A DNA stretch of 64,000 bases from Gemmatimonadota bacterium (GCA_016719105.1 JADKAQ010000001.1:771933-835932); one strand, 5' to 3'; positions 44,844-54,583 are shown, counted from the first letter of the stretch. A program made the numbers and translations. Notes: a model not told the origin generated them from the sequence alone.

Positions 44844-46117
44844 CGGTCCCTCAGCATCGCCGCCATGTCGGCTTCCGCCACCAGCCCGCCGTCGACCTTG
44901 GCCACGCCACGCATCTGGCACACCGGCCCACGAATCTTCACGACCTCGAGCTCGAAGCGCAGCTGGTCGCCAGGACGCACCGGCTTGCGCCACTTCACGT
45001 TATCGAGCGACGTGAAGTAGACCACCTTGTCCTCGGCGTTCGTGACCGTCCCCATCAGGAGGATCCCCCCCACCTGGGCCATCGCCTCGATGATGAGCAC
45101 TCCCGGCATGATCGGGTGCCCGGGAAAGTGCCCCTGAAAGAACGGCTCGTTGATCGTCACGTTCTTGATCCCCACCACTCGCTTTCCTTCCTCGTACTCG
45201 ATCACGCGATCCACGAGGAGGAACGGATACCGATGGGGGAGCAGCCTCATGATCTCTTCGATTTCGATCACCTGCGTCTCCTTGCACGCCTTCTGGGTCA
45301 GTTCACGCACCAGTCGCACCGTTCCGGCATGACTGGGGCGGTGGGCCACCACACGCGCCTGCACTCGCTTCCCCGCCAGGGCGAGGTCCCCCACACAATC
45401 CATCGCCTTGTGCCGCACGAACTCGTCCGACCAGCGTAGTGCGTTGTCCACCACTCCGTCAGGGCCGAGCACGAGTGCGTTTTCCGTCGAGCCCCCCTTG
45501 ATCAATCCCCGACCGCGCAGGTACTCGACCTCGTGCGCGAAGCCGAAGGTCCTCGCGTCAGCCAATTCGTCCGCGAAGCGCGACGGCGTCACCTCGTAGC
45601 GTCCTTCCTGTCGCCCCACCAGCGGGTGCGGGAAGTCGATCGAGACCTCGAGCGACAGCGCATCGGCTGGGAAGACCTCGTACCACGACTCGCCGTGCTC
45701 CACGCGAACGGGCGACGACACGCGCAGAACCTCGACCCGCCCGCCGTGCGGCGCAATCCCTGCCTCCTCCAGCGCGCGAAAGAAGGGTCCTGCGCTCCCG
45801 TCCATGATTGGCGGCTCGGGACCGTCCATTTCGATCGAGAGATCGTCGATCTCGTGCGCCGCCACCGCCGCCAGCACATGCTCGACCGTGTGCAACGCCC
45901 CCTCCCCCTCCCCAAGTTGCGTCCGGCGCTCCGTCTCCACCGCCACCGAGACGTGGGCGCGGACCGTGGGTGCCCCCGCCAGGTCGACGCGAACGAACCG
46001 AATCCCGCTCCCCGGCGCGGCCGGGCGGAAGGTCAGGCGGCACGGTACTCCAAGGTGCAACCCCACCCCCTCGAGCGTGACGGCGCGCGCAATGGTCTGC
46101 CGACGAGGCGCGCTCAC
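44840..46117 (-). CDS. Bifunctional UDP-3-O-acyl-GlcNAc deacetylase / 3-hydroxyacyl-ACP dehydratase (LpxC-FabZ fusion)
   Basis: Two enzymes in one 425-residue chain. Residues about 1-275 are LpxC, the committed lipid A step: zinc and catalytic residues in 'LHTVEHVLAAVAAHEIDDL', 'FVRHKAMDCVGDLALAG' and 'AHRPSHAGTV'. Residues about 285-425 are FabZ: 'IMRLLPHRYPFLLVDRV' and the hot-dog active site 'FFQGHFPGHPIMPGVLIIEA'. The fusion is known from Bacteroidetes and relatives. It links the use of 3-hydroxyacyl-ACP for lipid A with its dehydration for fatty acid synthesis. Start GTG 46117 overlaps the lpxD stop; larger frames lack similarity. Confidence 0.96.
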   Translation of the reverse strand: MSAPRRQTIARAVTLEGVGLHLGVPCRLTFRPAAPGSGIRFVRVDLAGAPTVRAHVSVAVETERRTQLGEGEGALHTVEHVLAAVAAHEIDDLSIEMDGPEPPIMDGSAGPFFRALEEAGIAPHGGRVEVLRVSSPVRVEHGESWYEVFPADALSLEVSIDFPHPLVGRQEGRYEVTPSRFADELADARTFGFAHEVEYLRGRGLIKGGSTENALVLGPDGVVDNALRWSDEFVRHKAMDCVGDLALAGKRVQARVVAHRPSHAGTVRLVRELTQKACKETQVIEIEEIMRLLPHRYPFLLVDRVIEYEEGKRVVGIKNVTINEPFFQGHFPGHPIMPGVLIIEAMAQVGGILLMGTVTNAEDKVVYFTSLDNVKWRKPVRPGDQLRFELEVVKIRGPVCQMRGVAKVDGGLVAEADMAAMLRDR

Positions 46118-47130
46118 GCGTCGCCCCCGCCCAACAGTTGCTCGAGGCGTCGCAGCATGCCGGCGAGCTTGAAGGTCGCCGCCTGCGCCCGCAGCGCCTC
46201 GCGGTGGGGACGCGCCGGGTAGCCCGACCACGTCTCCCCCGCCGGCACGTCACCAAAGACACCTGCCTGCGCGCCGATCCGCGCCCCCGCGCCGATCTGG
46301 TGATGCCCGGCGATCCCCGCCTGTCCGCCCACGACGCAGCCATCGCCCAGGTGCGTGCTGCCGGAGATCCCCGTCTGCGCCACGATCAGGCACAAGCGCC
46401 CAATCCGCACGTTGTGCGCGATCATCACGAGGTTGTCGATCTTCGTCCCCGCGCCGATCACCGTGTCATCGATGCTCCCGCGATCGATGGTCGTGTTCGC
46501 ACCGATCTCCACGTCGTCCTCGATGAAACAGCGCCCCACGTGCGGGATCTTCTGGTGTCCGGCACGCGTCGACACGTAGCCGAACCCATCGTTCCCCAGC
46601 CGGGCCCCCGCGTGCACGATCACGCGCGCACCTAACGACGTCCCGGGATACGTCGTCACGTGGGGGTACAGGTGGGAGTCCTCGCCGATCGTCACGCCGT
46701 CCCCGATCACCACGTGCGCCTCGAGTTGCGCACGATCGCCGATGCGGGCCCCCTCCCCGATCACGACGTAGGCGCCCACCCACACGTCGGCGCCGATCAC
46801 CGCCCCGCGCCCGATGCGCGCGGTGGGATCGATGCCGACCTTCCGGGGCGGAGGGGCAAAGAGCTGCGGCAAGACGCGCAGCATCGCCTCCTGGGGTCGC
46901 GCCACCACCACCCGCGCCGCCACCGTCCCGGCAACCGCGGCCAGCTCCGGCGAGACCAACGCCACGCTCGCCCCGCAGGTCGCGAAGAGCGGCGCGTACT
47001 TGGCGACGCCGAGGAAGGTCAACTGTCCTGTGGTCGCCCGGTCGAGCGGGGCGACACCGGATACCGACGCCTCCGCATCCCCGTGAAGGACCCCGCCAAC
47101 GAGGTCCGCGATCTCGCGTGCCGTGAGCAT
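46114..47130 (-). CDS. lpxD: UDP-3-O-(3-hydroxyacyl)glucosamine N-acyltransferase
   Basis: Adds the second 3-hydroxyacyl chain in lipid A synthesis. 338 residues: an N-terminal uridine-binding domain (about 1-100), a hexapeptide left-handed helix with 'ARLGNDGFGYVSTRAG' and the catalytic His region 'NLVMIAHNVRIG', and a C-terminal helix. ATG 47130. Preceded by a 112-base gap that includes a GTGCCGG/CCGGCAC palindrome (47,228-47,242 region) but no clear promoter. Confidence 0.96.
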   Translation of the reverse strand: MLTAREIADLVGGVLHGDAEASVSGVAPLDRATTGQLTFLGVAKYAPLFATCGASVALVSPELAAVAGTVAARVVVARPQEAMLRVLPQLFAPPPRKVGIDPTARIGRGAVIGADVWVGAYVVIGEGARIGDRAQLEAHVVIGDGVTIGEDSHLYPHVTTYPGTSLGARVIVHAGARLGNDGFGYVSTRAGHQKIPHVGRCFIEDDVEIGANTTIDRGSIDDTVIGAGTKIDNLVMIAHNVRIGRLCLIVAQTGISGSTHLGDGCVVGGQAGIAGHHQIGAGARIGAQAGVFGDVPAGETWSGYPARPHREALRAQAATFKLAGMLRRLEQLLGGGDA

Positions 47131-47242
47131 GACAGGTGATGACGTCGGTCGGCCTAACTCCGGAAAGCACGTTGCGGTGGCAGGGCGCGCCACGTGCGAC
47201 GCCCCACCACCGCCACCGCCATCCGGTGCCGGACCGGCACGA

Positions 47243-47863
47243 CTAGAAGGTCGGCTTCTTCGGCACGACGCCCGCCGGCTGCGCCTTCATCCCCGACGGC
47301 TTCGTCGAGTCCGGCTTCGCCGCGGTCACCGGAATCGGCTTCAGTCGCGAGACGACCTTGTCCGTCACGTTCAGCGTCGAGTCGGCCGCCACGATCACGC
47401 TCGCCTGCGTCCCGATGTCGAAGATGAAGGAGTAGCCGTCTTCCTTGCGAAGGGCATCCAGCACCTCGCGGATCTGCGCCATCATCGGCTGCACCAGCTC
47501 GTTCTGCCGCTGCTGCATCTGCACGTCGAGCAAGCGCGCGGCGTTCTCGAACGACTGCTGCTTCTCGCGAATCTCCTTCTCGCGCAGTTCGCGATTCACC
47601 GCCGTCATCTGCGCCGCCCCCTTCTGGTACGCGGACGCCATCGCCTCGAGCGTGTCCTGCATCTTCTTGATCTTGACCTGCGCGGCGTCGTACTCCTTCT
47701 GGAAGGTGCTTTCCGCCGCGGCGCGCCCCGGCGCCTTGTCGAGCACGACGCGGGAATCGATGTAGGCGAACTTCACCCCGGCCGACTGGGCCGACGCCAC
47801 GCCGGCGCCAAGGGCAAGAAAGCCAACAGCCATGAGAACTGCGCGAACACGTGAGTACAACAT
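47243..47863 (-). CDS. OmpH/Skp-family periplasmic chaperone
   Basis: 206 residues with signal peptide ('RAVLMAVGFLALGAGVASAQ'), short beta core ('GVKFAYIDSRVVLDKAPG') and long coiled-coil arms (about residues 45-130, rich in Gln, Lys, Glu), then a Pro/Lys-rich tail. Skp holds unfolded outer-membrane proteins for BamA, which is encoded 108 bases upstream on the same strand; bamA-skp-lpxD is a classical order. Confidence 0.9.
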   Translation of the reverse strand: MLYSRVRAVLMAVGFLALGAGVASAQSAGVKFAYIDSRVVLDKAPGRAAAESTFQKEYDAAQVKIKKMQDTLEAMASAYQKGAAQMTAVNRELREKEIREKQQSFENAARLLDVQMQQRQNELVQPMMAQIREVLDALRKEDGYSFIFDIGTQASVIVAADSTLNVTDKVVSRLKPIPVTAAKPDSTKPSGMKAQPAGVVPKKPTF

Positions 47864-47971
47864 GTGGTCTCCGGTGCGATAAGAGCGGTACTGGAAGCGC
47901 TATGGTCGAGGGGCCCTGCGTAACGCCTGCGACTGCGGGAGGTGCATAAGCTGCGTGGGAGTGCGCTGCGA

Positions 47972-50398
47972 CTAGAAGAGCTGGCCGAGCCGGAAGTGCA
48001 GCTGCCACTTCGGGGCCTTGTTGCCGTTGGCATCGAGCCGGTCGAAACCGTACGCGTAGTCCAGCCCCAGGGGACCCAGCGGCGTGACGGTCGACGCGCT
48101 GATCCCCGCGCCGCGGAACAGCCGCGTCGGGTCGAAATCGCGCGGCTTCCGCCACACGTTGCCGGCGTCGTAGAACGCCGCCAGGTACAACGCCTGGTTC
48201 ACCCGCATGCCGACTTCCGCCGTGGTGCTGAAGAACGCGCGGCCGAACGATTCGCGACGGGCGTTGAAGGTGCTCGTCCCCGTCACGTACCCCGAGGGCG
48301 AGATCGAGAACTCCTCATACCCGCGAAGCCGTTCGCCGAATTGCACGCCGCCTAACGCGAACTCCTGCGAGAAGAAGAACGGCCCCGTGTCGCCGAACAC
48401 CGCGCCGCTGCGGGCCGTGAGCCCGGCCACGAACTTGATCGGCTGCGAACCCGGACGCCCGCCGCCGAGTTGCCCCAACGGGGCAAAAGCGCTGGCATCC
48501 GCCGTATAGCGCTGGAACGACGACGTCCCGCCGAGAATCCCGCCATTGAAGTTCGCCGCCACGTTGTACTGCGCCCCCGCCGTCGGGAACGGGAGGTCGA
48601 TGCGCGTGTCGCGCGTGAGCGACGCCCCCAACGTCGAGCGGAACGACTTGTTGCCGTAATCCGATCGGAAATCGCCCAGCAACCCCTGCGTCCCGAACGT
48701 CACGTTCTCCGCCCCGTACGAGAGGAAGACGCGTGTGTACGGCGAGCGCGGCAGCGGGACACCGAATTGCAGCTGCGCCCCGGTGCGCAACGAACGCCCG
48801 AGGTCGGCGATGTAGTAACGCTGCAAGGAGCGATACACCGACAGCGTCCCCGACACCAGCGACTGCTTGATGCGTGGGTCCGAGTACGAGAGGTTGAAGT
48901 CGTTGATGTAGCGCCCGAACTGCCACTGCAGCGAGCCACGCTTGCACTGGCCGAACAGGTTGGGCTGGTCCAGGCCGATAAAGCCACCCACCCCGGTCCC
49001 CTGCCCCATGGACGCGCCGAAGTTCACGTTGCCGGTGCGCTTCTCCTTCACCCGGAAGACGATGTCGACGTCTCCCTGGTCGTTGGCCGTGCGCGTGTCC
49101 GGCGGCGGAATCGGCGTCTCGAAGAAGCCCAGGTTCCCCAGGCTCTGCCACGAGCGGATCAGCGCCTCCTGGTTGAACACCTGCCCCGGCAGGATGACCA
49201 GCTGGTCGCGAATGCAGGTTTCCTGCGTGTAGTCGTTGCCGAAGATCTCGATACGGTTGATGACGGCGGGCGTTCGCTCCTCGACTTCCCAGCGCAGGTC
49301 GACGTAGCGCGACGAGTCGGGCATCACGCGACGCTCCACGACCGGTCGCACGTTCGCGTAGATGTACCCCTCAGTGGCGTAGGCGCTCGAAATCTTCTGC
49401 TTCGCGTCTTCCCATGCCGCCTGGTCGAAGATCCCCTTCGGGGTCGGCGACCGGCGCTTCAGGAAGTCGGTCACGCGAGACATCACCGGGCGCGTCTGTT
49501 CGCCAAACGGATAGAAGCGCGCGAGGTCCTCGCTGGAGAAGTGCTTGTTCCCGGTGACCTCGAACTCGCCCACCTTGTAGCGCGGCCCCTCCTCCACCGA
49601 GAGGTCGACGAGCGCCTTCCCGCGCGCACGATCGATCATCAACGTGTCGCGCGCGACGCGGAAATCGATAAATCCACGCTTGGCGTACAACTGCGGAATG
49701 CGCTCGGCGAGGTCACCCGCGTACTTGTCTTCGTCAAACTCCCCCTTCTTCCAGAAGAGGAACCCCTCGGGCTGTGTCTTCATCGCCCCCACGACCTCCT
49801 TGGCCTTGAGGCTGCGATTCCCCGTGAGCTTCACCCCCGACACAGCCAGGCGTCGCCCTTCGTCCACGCGGAAGAAGAGCTTGACGGCTTCATCGCCGAT
49901 CTTCTGGCTGTCGACGGTCACGCGCGCCAGGAAGTAGCCGTTCTTCTCGTACAGCGAATCGATGCGGTGCACCGCCAACGCAACCGCCGACGGATCGAGC
50001 GGCTTGTTGTACCCCAGGTCGATCTTGTCGCGAACACTTCGCCCCGACAGCTGATCGACACCCTGCACATCCGTCTCCACGAGGAGCGGGCGCTCCTTCA
50101 CCTCGATGGCGAGCACGGCAAAGTTGCGCGCATCGTCGAGGTCACAGGTGATGCCGACGCGCTCGTACTGCCCGGACTGGTACAACGCCTTGATGGCGCG
50201 TTGCACCGCCTTGTAGTTGAGCTGCGTACCGGCAAGCAACCCGGCTTCGGAGACGACGTCAGTGGTGGTGACGCGCTTGTTCCCCCGGACAGCGATGGAG
50301 TCCGGGGTGGTGCAACGTCCCTGCGTGGCGGCGTCCTGAGCGGACGCCACACGAGAGAACAGGCCAAGCGCCAGGAGCGCTAACAGCTTCCGCGACAT
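47972..50398 (-). CDS. bamA: Outer membrane protein assembly factor BamA
   Basis: Omp85 insertase of beta-barrel proteins. 808 residues: signal peptide ('LLALLALGLFSRVASAQ'), five POTRA domains (about 30-440; e.g. 'SIAVRGNKRVTTTDVVSEAG', 'KVGEFEVTGNKHFSSEDLAR'), and a 16-strand barrel ending in Phe as the beta signal requires ('WQLHFRLGQLF'). The loop motif region 'FGERLRGYEEFSISP' has the (V/I)RG(F/Y) motif as LRGY. The start codon lies only about 22 bases after the terminator hairpin that follows clpC. Confidence 0.97.
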   Translation of the reverse strand: MSRKLLALLALGLFSRVASAQDAATQGRCTTPDSIAVRGNKRVTTTDVVSEAGLLAGTQLNYKAVQRAIKALYQSGQYERVGITCDLDDARNFAVLAIEVKERPLLVETDVQGVDQLSGRSVRDKIDLGYNKPLDPSAVALAVHRIDSLYEKNGYFLARVTVDSQKIGDEAVKLFFRVDEGRRLAVSGVKLTGNRSLKAKEVVGAMKTQPEGFLFWKKGEFDEDKYAGDLAERIPQLYAKRGFIDFRVARDTLMIDRARGKALVDLSVEEGPRYKVGEFEVTGNKHFSSEDLARFYPFGEQTRPVMSRVTDFLKRRSPTPKGIFDQAAWEDAKQKISSAYATEGYIYANVRPVVERRVMPDSSRYVDLRWEVEERTPAVINRIEIFGNDYTQETCIRDQLVILPGQVFNQEALIRSWQSLGNLGFFETPIPPPDTRTANDQGDVDIVFRVKEKRTGNVNFGASMGQGTGVGGFIGLDQPNLFGQCKRGSLQWQFGRYINDFNLSYSDPRIKQSLVSGTLSVYRSLQRYYIADLGRSLRTGAQLQFGVPLPRSPYTRVFLSYGAENVTFGTQGLLGDFRSDYGNKSFRSTLGASLTRDTRIDLPFPTAGAQYNVAANFNGGILGGTSSFQRYTADASAFAPLGQLGGGRPGSQPIKFVAGLTARSGAVFGDTGPFFFSQEFALGGVQFGERLRGYEEFSISPSGYVTGTSTFNARRESFGRAFFSTTAEVGMRVNQALYLAAFYDAGNVWRKPRDFDPTRLFRGAGISASTVTPLGPLGLDYAYGFDRLDANGNKAPKWQLHFRLGQLF

Positions 50399-50420
50399 AG
50401 CCGGGAAATATACACAAAGG

Positions 50421-50453
50421 GAACGGCCGGGTTCAGTGTGAACCCGGCCGTTC
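50421..50453 (-). terminator. Strong terminator between clpC and bamA
   Basis: Perfect 15-bp stem GAACGGCCGGGTTCA (50421-50435) / TGAACCCGGCCGTTC (50439-50453) with a 3-base loop. On the minus strand it is followed by CCTTTGTGTATATTT. It lies 27 bases after the clpC stop. Confidence 0.85.
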
Positions 50454-50480
50454 TTTCGACACCCCCCGTCCCGAATGGGC

Positions 50481-52982
50481 TTACGCCTTCGGAGCGGAAT
50501 TGCTCAGAACCTTGAAGGCGAGCTTCTGCCCGTCCTCCGCCAGGTCGACCTCGATCTCGTCGCCCTTGGCGAACTCGCCCAAGAGGATCTTCTCCGAGAG
50601 CGGATCCTCGATGTACCGCTGGATCGCCCGCTTGAGCGGCCGCGCCCCGTACTGCTCGTCGTAGCCGTTCCGGGCCAGGAAGTCCGACGCCGGATCGCTG
50701 AGCTTGAGCGTCAACTCGCCTTCCGACATCCGCTTCTGGACGTCCCGGAGCATGATCCCCACGATCTGGGCGATGTGCTCCTTCTGAAGCGGGTGGAAGA
50801 CGATGACGTCGTCCAACCGGTTGAGGAACTCCGGGTTGAAGACCTGCTGGAGCTCTTCCTTGACCTTCTCCGACATGCGCTCGAACGAGGCCTTGAAGTC
50901 CGGTGCCGTGAAGCCCAGCGACTTGTTCTTCGCGACGTCCTTGGCGCCCACGTTCGAGGTCATGATCACGACCGTGTTCTTGAAGTCGATGACCCGTCCG
51001 TAGTTGTCCGTCAGGTGCCCCTCGTCGAGGACCTGCAGGAGGATATTGAACACGTCCGGGTGCGCCTTCTCGATCTCGTCGAGGAGGACCACGCTGTACG
51101 GCTTCCGCCGAACCGCCTTGGTCAGCGTCCCCGAATCCTCATAGCCCACGTACCCCGGCGGCGCGCCGATCAGGCGCGAGACCGAAAACTTCTCCATGTA
51201 CTCGCTCATGTCGACCCGGATCAGGGCCGACGCGTCCGCGAACAGGAACTTGGCCAGCGAGCGCGCGAGTTCTGTCTTCCCGACGCCCGTCGGGCCGCAA
51301 AAGATGAACGAGCCGATCGGACGCTTGGGGTCCTTAAGCCCGGCACGACTGCGCCGGATGGAACGAGCAATCGCCTTGATCGCCTCTTCCTGGGCGACCA
51401 CTGACTCGTGGAGTTCCTCCTCCATCCGCAGCAGACGCGAGCTCTCCGCCTCCTGAAGCCGGGTGACGGGAATCCCCGTCCAGCGGCTCACGATGAAGGC
51501 GACCTCTTCCTCGCCGAGGACCGGGCGATGCGACTGGCGACGCTTCTCCCACTCGTCCTGCTTCTTCCGAATTTCACCCTGAAGTTCGCGCTCGGTGTCC
51601 CGGAGGGCGGCAGCACGCTCGAAGTTCTGGTCCCTGACCGCGGCCTCCTTCTCGGTATTGACCTTCTCCAGTTCGTCCTTGAGCTGCGCCACCTCCGGCG
51701 GCGGCACCTGCGCCGCCAGCCGTGCCCGCGCCCCGGCCTCGTCGATCACGTCGATCGCCTTGTCGGGGAGGAAACGATCCGTGATGTACCGTTCCGACAG
51801 CTTGGCCGCCGCGACGAGCGTGTCATCAGGGATGATCACCCGATGGTGATCCTCATACTTCTTCTTGAGCCCCTGAAGGATCTGCACCGTCTCGTCGATC
51901 GAGGGCGGGTCGACCACGACCGTCTGGAAGCGACGCTCGAGCGCCCCGTCCTTTTCGATGTACTTGCGATACTCGTTCAACGTCGAGGCGCCCACGCACT
52001 GCAGCTCACCGCGCGCCAGCGCCGGCTTGAGCATGTTGGAGGCGTCGATCGCCCCTTCGGCGGCGCCTGCCCCAACCAGCGTGTGCAGCTCGTCGATGAA
52101 CAGGATCACGTTCTTGTTCTGCGCGATCTCGTTCATCACCGCCTTGAGCCGCTCCTCGAACTGGCCGCGGTACTTGGTCCCGGCGATGACGGCCGCCATG
52201 TCCAGCGACAGCACGCGATGTTCGCGCAGCGCGTCCGGGCACTCGCCCGTCGCGATGAGTTGCGCCAGCCCTTCGACGATGGCCGTCTTGCCGACACCGG
52301 GTTCGCCGATGAGGACCGGGTTGTTCTTCTTGCGGCGCGTGAGGATCTCCATCACGCGCTCGATCTCCTTGGCGCGCCCGATGGTCGGATCGAGCTGCTG
52401 CTCCGAGGCAAGCTGCGTGAGGTCGCGGCAGAAGTGGTCGAGCGCCGGGGTCTTGGACTTTTTCTCCCCCTTGGGCGGCGTCGCCGCCGGCGGGACGTTC
52501 CCCGGCTGCGGCTCCTTGCCGCCACCCTGCGGCGGCATCTCGGTGCCGAGCAGGCGCAACGTCTCGGCGCGTGCCGCGTCGAGGTTGACCCCAGCGTCGG
52601 TGAGCACCTGGGCGGCGATCCCCTTCTCCTCGCGCAGCAGGCCAAGCAGCAGGTGCTCGGTCCCGACATACGAGTGATTGAGCTCCCGCGCTTCGCTCAT
52701 CGCCAGCTCGAGCACCTTCTTGGCGCGCGACGTGTAGGGGAGGTCCGGCCCCGTCGTCTGGGCAGCTTTCCCCTTCTTGACCGTCTCTTCGATCTTCTGC
52801 TGGATCTCGTCGAGGTCGACGTTGAGGTTCTGGAGGACGGCCGCCGCGACTCCTTCGCCTTCGCGAATGAGCCCGAGCAGGATGTGCTCCGTTCCCACGT
52901 ACTCGTGGTGCAGGCGCTGCGCCTCCTCCCGCGCCATCTGGAGGACCTTTCGCACCCGCTCGGTGAAGTTATAGCCGTTCAT
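50481..52982 (-). CDS. clpC: ATP-dependent Clp protease ATP-binding subunit ClpC
   Basis: Hsp100 unfoldase that feeds proteins to ClpP. 833 residues: double Clp-N repeat (about 1-145, 'MNGYNFTERVRKVLQMAREE'), AAA1 with 'GEPGVGKTAIVEGLAQ', a middle coiled-coil/UVR domain ('EKEAAVRDQNFERAAALRD'), AAA2 with 'GPTGVGKTELARSLAK', and the ClpP-binding loop as 'LGF' in 'NKSLGFTAPDF'. The M-domain separates ClpC from ClpA. It follows mcsA-mcsB as in Firmicutes, where ClpC recognises phospho-arginine. Confidence 0.97.
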   Translation of the reverse strand: MNGYNFTERVRKVLQMAREEAQRLHHEYVGTEHILLGLIREGEGVAAAVLQNLNVDLDEIQQKIEETVKKGKAAQTTGPDLPYTSRAKKVLELAMSEARELNHSYVGTEHLLLGLLREEKGIAAQVLTDAGVNLDAARAETLRLLGTEMPPQGGGKEPQPGNVPPAATPPKGEKKSKTPALDHFCRDLTQLASEQQLDPTIGRAKEIERVMEILTRRKKNNPVLIGEPGVGKTAIVEGLAQLIATGECPDALREHRVLSLDMAAVIAGTKYRGQFEERLKAVMNEIAQNKNVILFIDELHTLVGAGAAEGAIDASNMLKPALARGELQCVGASTLNEYRKYIEKDGALERRFQTVVVDPPSIDETVQILQGLKKKYEDHHRVIIPDDTLVAAAKLSERYITDRFLPDKAIDVIDEAGARARLAAQVPPPEVAQLKDELEKVNTEKEAAVRDQNFERAAALRDTERELQGEIRKKQDEWEKRRQSHRPVLGEEEVAFIVSRWTGIPVTRLQEAESSRLLRMEEELHESVVAQEEAIKAIARSIRRSRAGLKDPKRPIGSFIFCGPTGVGKTELARSLAKFLFADASALIRVDMSEYMEKFSVSRLIGAPPGYVGYEDSGTLTKAVRRKPYSVVLLDEIEKAHPDVFNILLQVLDEGHLTDNYGRVIDFKNTVVIMTSNVGAKDVAKNKSLGFTAPDFKASFERMSEKVKEELQQVFNPEFLNRLDDVIVFHPLQKEHIAQIVGIMLRDVQKRMSEGELTLKLSDPASDFLARNGYDEQYGARPLKRAIQRYIEDPLSEKILLGEFAKGDEIEVDLAEDGQKLAFKVLSNSAPKA

Positions 52983-53012
52983 GAGTCCCTCAGCTCGGTT
53001 CCCGCATCGCCG

Positions 53013-54095
53013 TTAGGCAACCGGGTCCGCCTCGGCTTCGAGCGCCTGCCGCACGTAGCGCGCTCGCGCCACATTGGCTTCGCTCTCGGTCAGCGCGCGC
53101 CCTTCTGCGTATGCCAGGTGCGCACTCTGGCAGAAGATCAGGAGCTTGTTGAGCGTGTATACACTGAGCCCGCTGATCAGTTTCAGCCCCACCGCCAGCC
53201 GCACGCCGCTGAGGTAGTTCATCGCCTCATCGAACGTGAGACTGCGCGCGAAGCGAAGCGTCCCATAGGCCCGCCACAGCTTGTCCTCAATAATATAGCC
53301 CGCATCCCGCCACAGCACGCGCCGTGCCTCGTGCTCCCGCTGGATCACGTGACGCACAACGCGCAGCAGGTGGTCCGCCAACTCCTCCTCGGTCCGACCC
53401 AGGGTCGTCTGGTTCGAAATCTGGAAGAAATTGCCCACCACCTCGCTCCCCTCACCATACAACCCACGGTAGGTCAGCCCCATGGCATGGAGCCCCGCCA
53501 ACACCTTGGCGATCTCCTTGGTCAGGACCAGCCCCGGCAAGTGGATGAGCACCGACGCACGCATTCCGGTTCCCGTATTGGTCGGGCAGGCCGTCAGGAA
53601 CCCGAAATCGTCGTGGTAGGCGTACGGCAGGCGCGAGCCAAGCTCCCGGTCCAGCCGCTCCACCGCCGACAGCGTTCGGGCAATCTCGAGCCCTGAGCGC
53701 AGCGCCTGCAGGCGAAGGTGGTCCTCCTCATTCACCATCACGCCCACCCCTTCCCCCAGCACGACCGCCGCCCCCCCGCGGAGCGGCAGCGCATTCTCCA
53801 GCCCCGCCAGCTCCTTGCTCACGAGGTGCCGTTCGTGCAAGAGCTGACGATCGTTAGGGGCCATCTCGTCGACGCGCAGGACCACGCCACCGCGCAGGCT
53901 TGGCAGGTGCGGCATGGCGTCTCGCACCTGCTGCAGCACCCGCAATCGTTCCCCCTCGCGCGCCCGTCCCGTGAACGCATACCCCTCGACGTTGCGCGCG
54001 AGGCGAATACGCGTCGACAGGACGACATCCGCGTGCTCGCCGGAGCCGTCCAGCCACCCCATGCCGCCGTCGGGAAGGAGCGTCAGATCGAGCAT
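53013..54095 (-). CDS. mcsB: Protein-arginine kinase McsB
   Basis: Phosphorylates arginine residues, marking proteins for ClpCP. 360 residues in the guanido kinase fold: 'VVLSTRIRLARNVEGYAF' (ATP site Args), 'GVMVNEEDHLRLQAL' (catalytic acidic loop) and 'FLTACPTNTGTGMRASVLIH' (essential Cys). ATG 54095 overlaps the mcsA stop (TGATG). The stop TAA lies 30 bases before clpC. No ctsR repressor gene is nearby, unlike the Firmicutes operon. Confidence 0.94.
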   Translation of the reverse strand: MLDLTLLPDGGMGWLDGSGEHADVVLSTRIRLARNVEGYAFTGRAREGERLRVLQQVRDAMPHLPSLRGGVVLRVDEMAPNDRQLLHERHLVSKELAGLENALPLRGGAAVVLGEGVGVMVNEEDHLRLQALRSGLEIARTLSAVERLDRELGSRLPYAYHDDFGFLTACPTNTGTGMRASVLIHLPGLVLTKEIAKVLAGLHAMGLTYRGLYGEGSEVVGNFFQISNQTTLGRTEEELADHLLRVVRHVIQREHEARRVLWRDAGYIIEDKLWRAYGTLRFARSLTFDEAMNYLSGVRLAVGLKLISGLSVYTLNKLLIFCQSAHLAYAEGRALTESEANVARARYVRQALEAEADPVA

Positions 54096-54583
54096 CACTC
54101 GGCGTCCTTGATCTGGTCGCGCAGCGTCGCCGCCGCCTCGAACTCCTCGTTCTCGATGGCGCGGCGCAACCGGTCGCGCAACTCGCCGATCGTCGTCGCC
54201 TTCTCCAGGATCTCGGCCGCCGGCGGGACGTAGCGGCGCCCGACATGCTTGGCGCTCCCCTGCACGCGACGCAGCAGTTCGCGCAGACTCTGCTCGAACG
54301 TCGCGTAACAGCGAGAGCAGCCCAGACGCCCGGTCGCGCGGAAATCGCGCAGCGTCATCGAGCAATACGTGCACCGCACCGCGTCGGCCTGCGACGCGCT
54401 CGCCTGCTGTTGGACCGCCTGCAAGAATTCTCCGAGGACGTTCTTGGGGGGCGTGGTGACGGTTGTCTCGATCCCCTGCTCCGCCGCGCACTTGGCGCAC
54501 AGGTGCCGCTGCGTCACCTCACCCCCAGCCGCCTGGGTCAGGTGCACGCTGGCGTCCTGCTCGCGGCACACATCGCAGAGCAT
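54095..54583 (-). CDS. mcsA: McsA-type zinc-finger activator of McsB
   Basis: 162 residues. Two pairs of CxxC motifs at the N-terminus ('CDVCREQ', 'CAKCAAE') and in the middle ('CTYCSM', 'CSRCYATF') are the McsA zinc sites; the C-terminus is a UVR motif ('RLRRAIENEEFEAAATLRDQ'). McsA activates and directs McsB. It overlaps lolD upstream and mcsB downstream by one base each. Confidence 0.92.
   Translation of the reverse strand: MLCDVCREQDASVHLTQAAGGEVTQRHLCAKCAAEQGIETTVTTPPKNVLGEFLQAVQQQASASQADAVRCTYCSMTLRDFRATGRLGCSRCYATFEQSLRELLRRVQGSAKHVGRRYVPPAAEILEKATTIGELRDRLRRAIENEEFEAAATLRDQIKDAE

Noticed and set aside
47228..47242. GTGCCGG/CCGGCAC palindrome before lpxD considered as an operator
   Set aside because: Single-base centre, no partner repeats and no promoter match; it may simply end skp transcripts.
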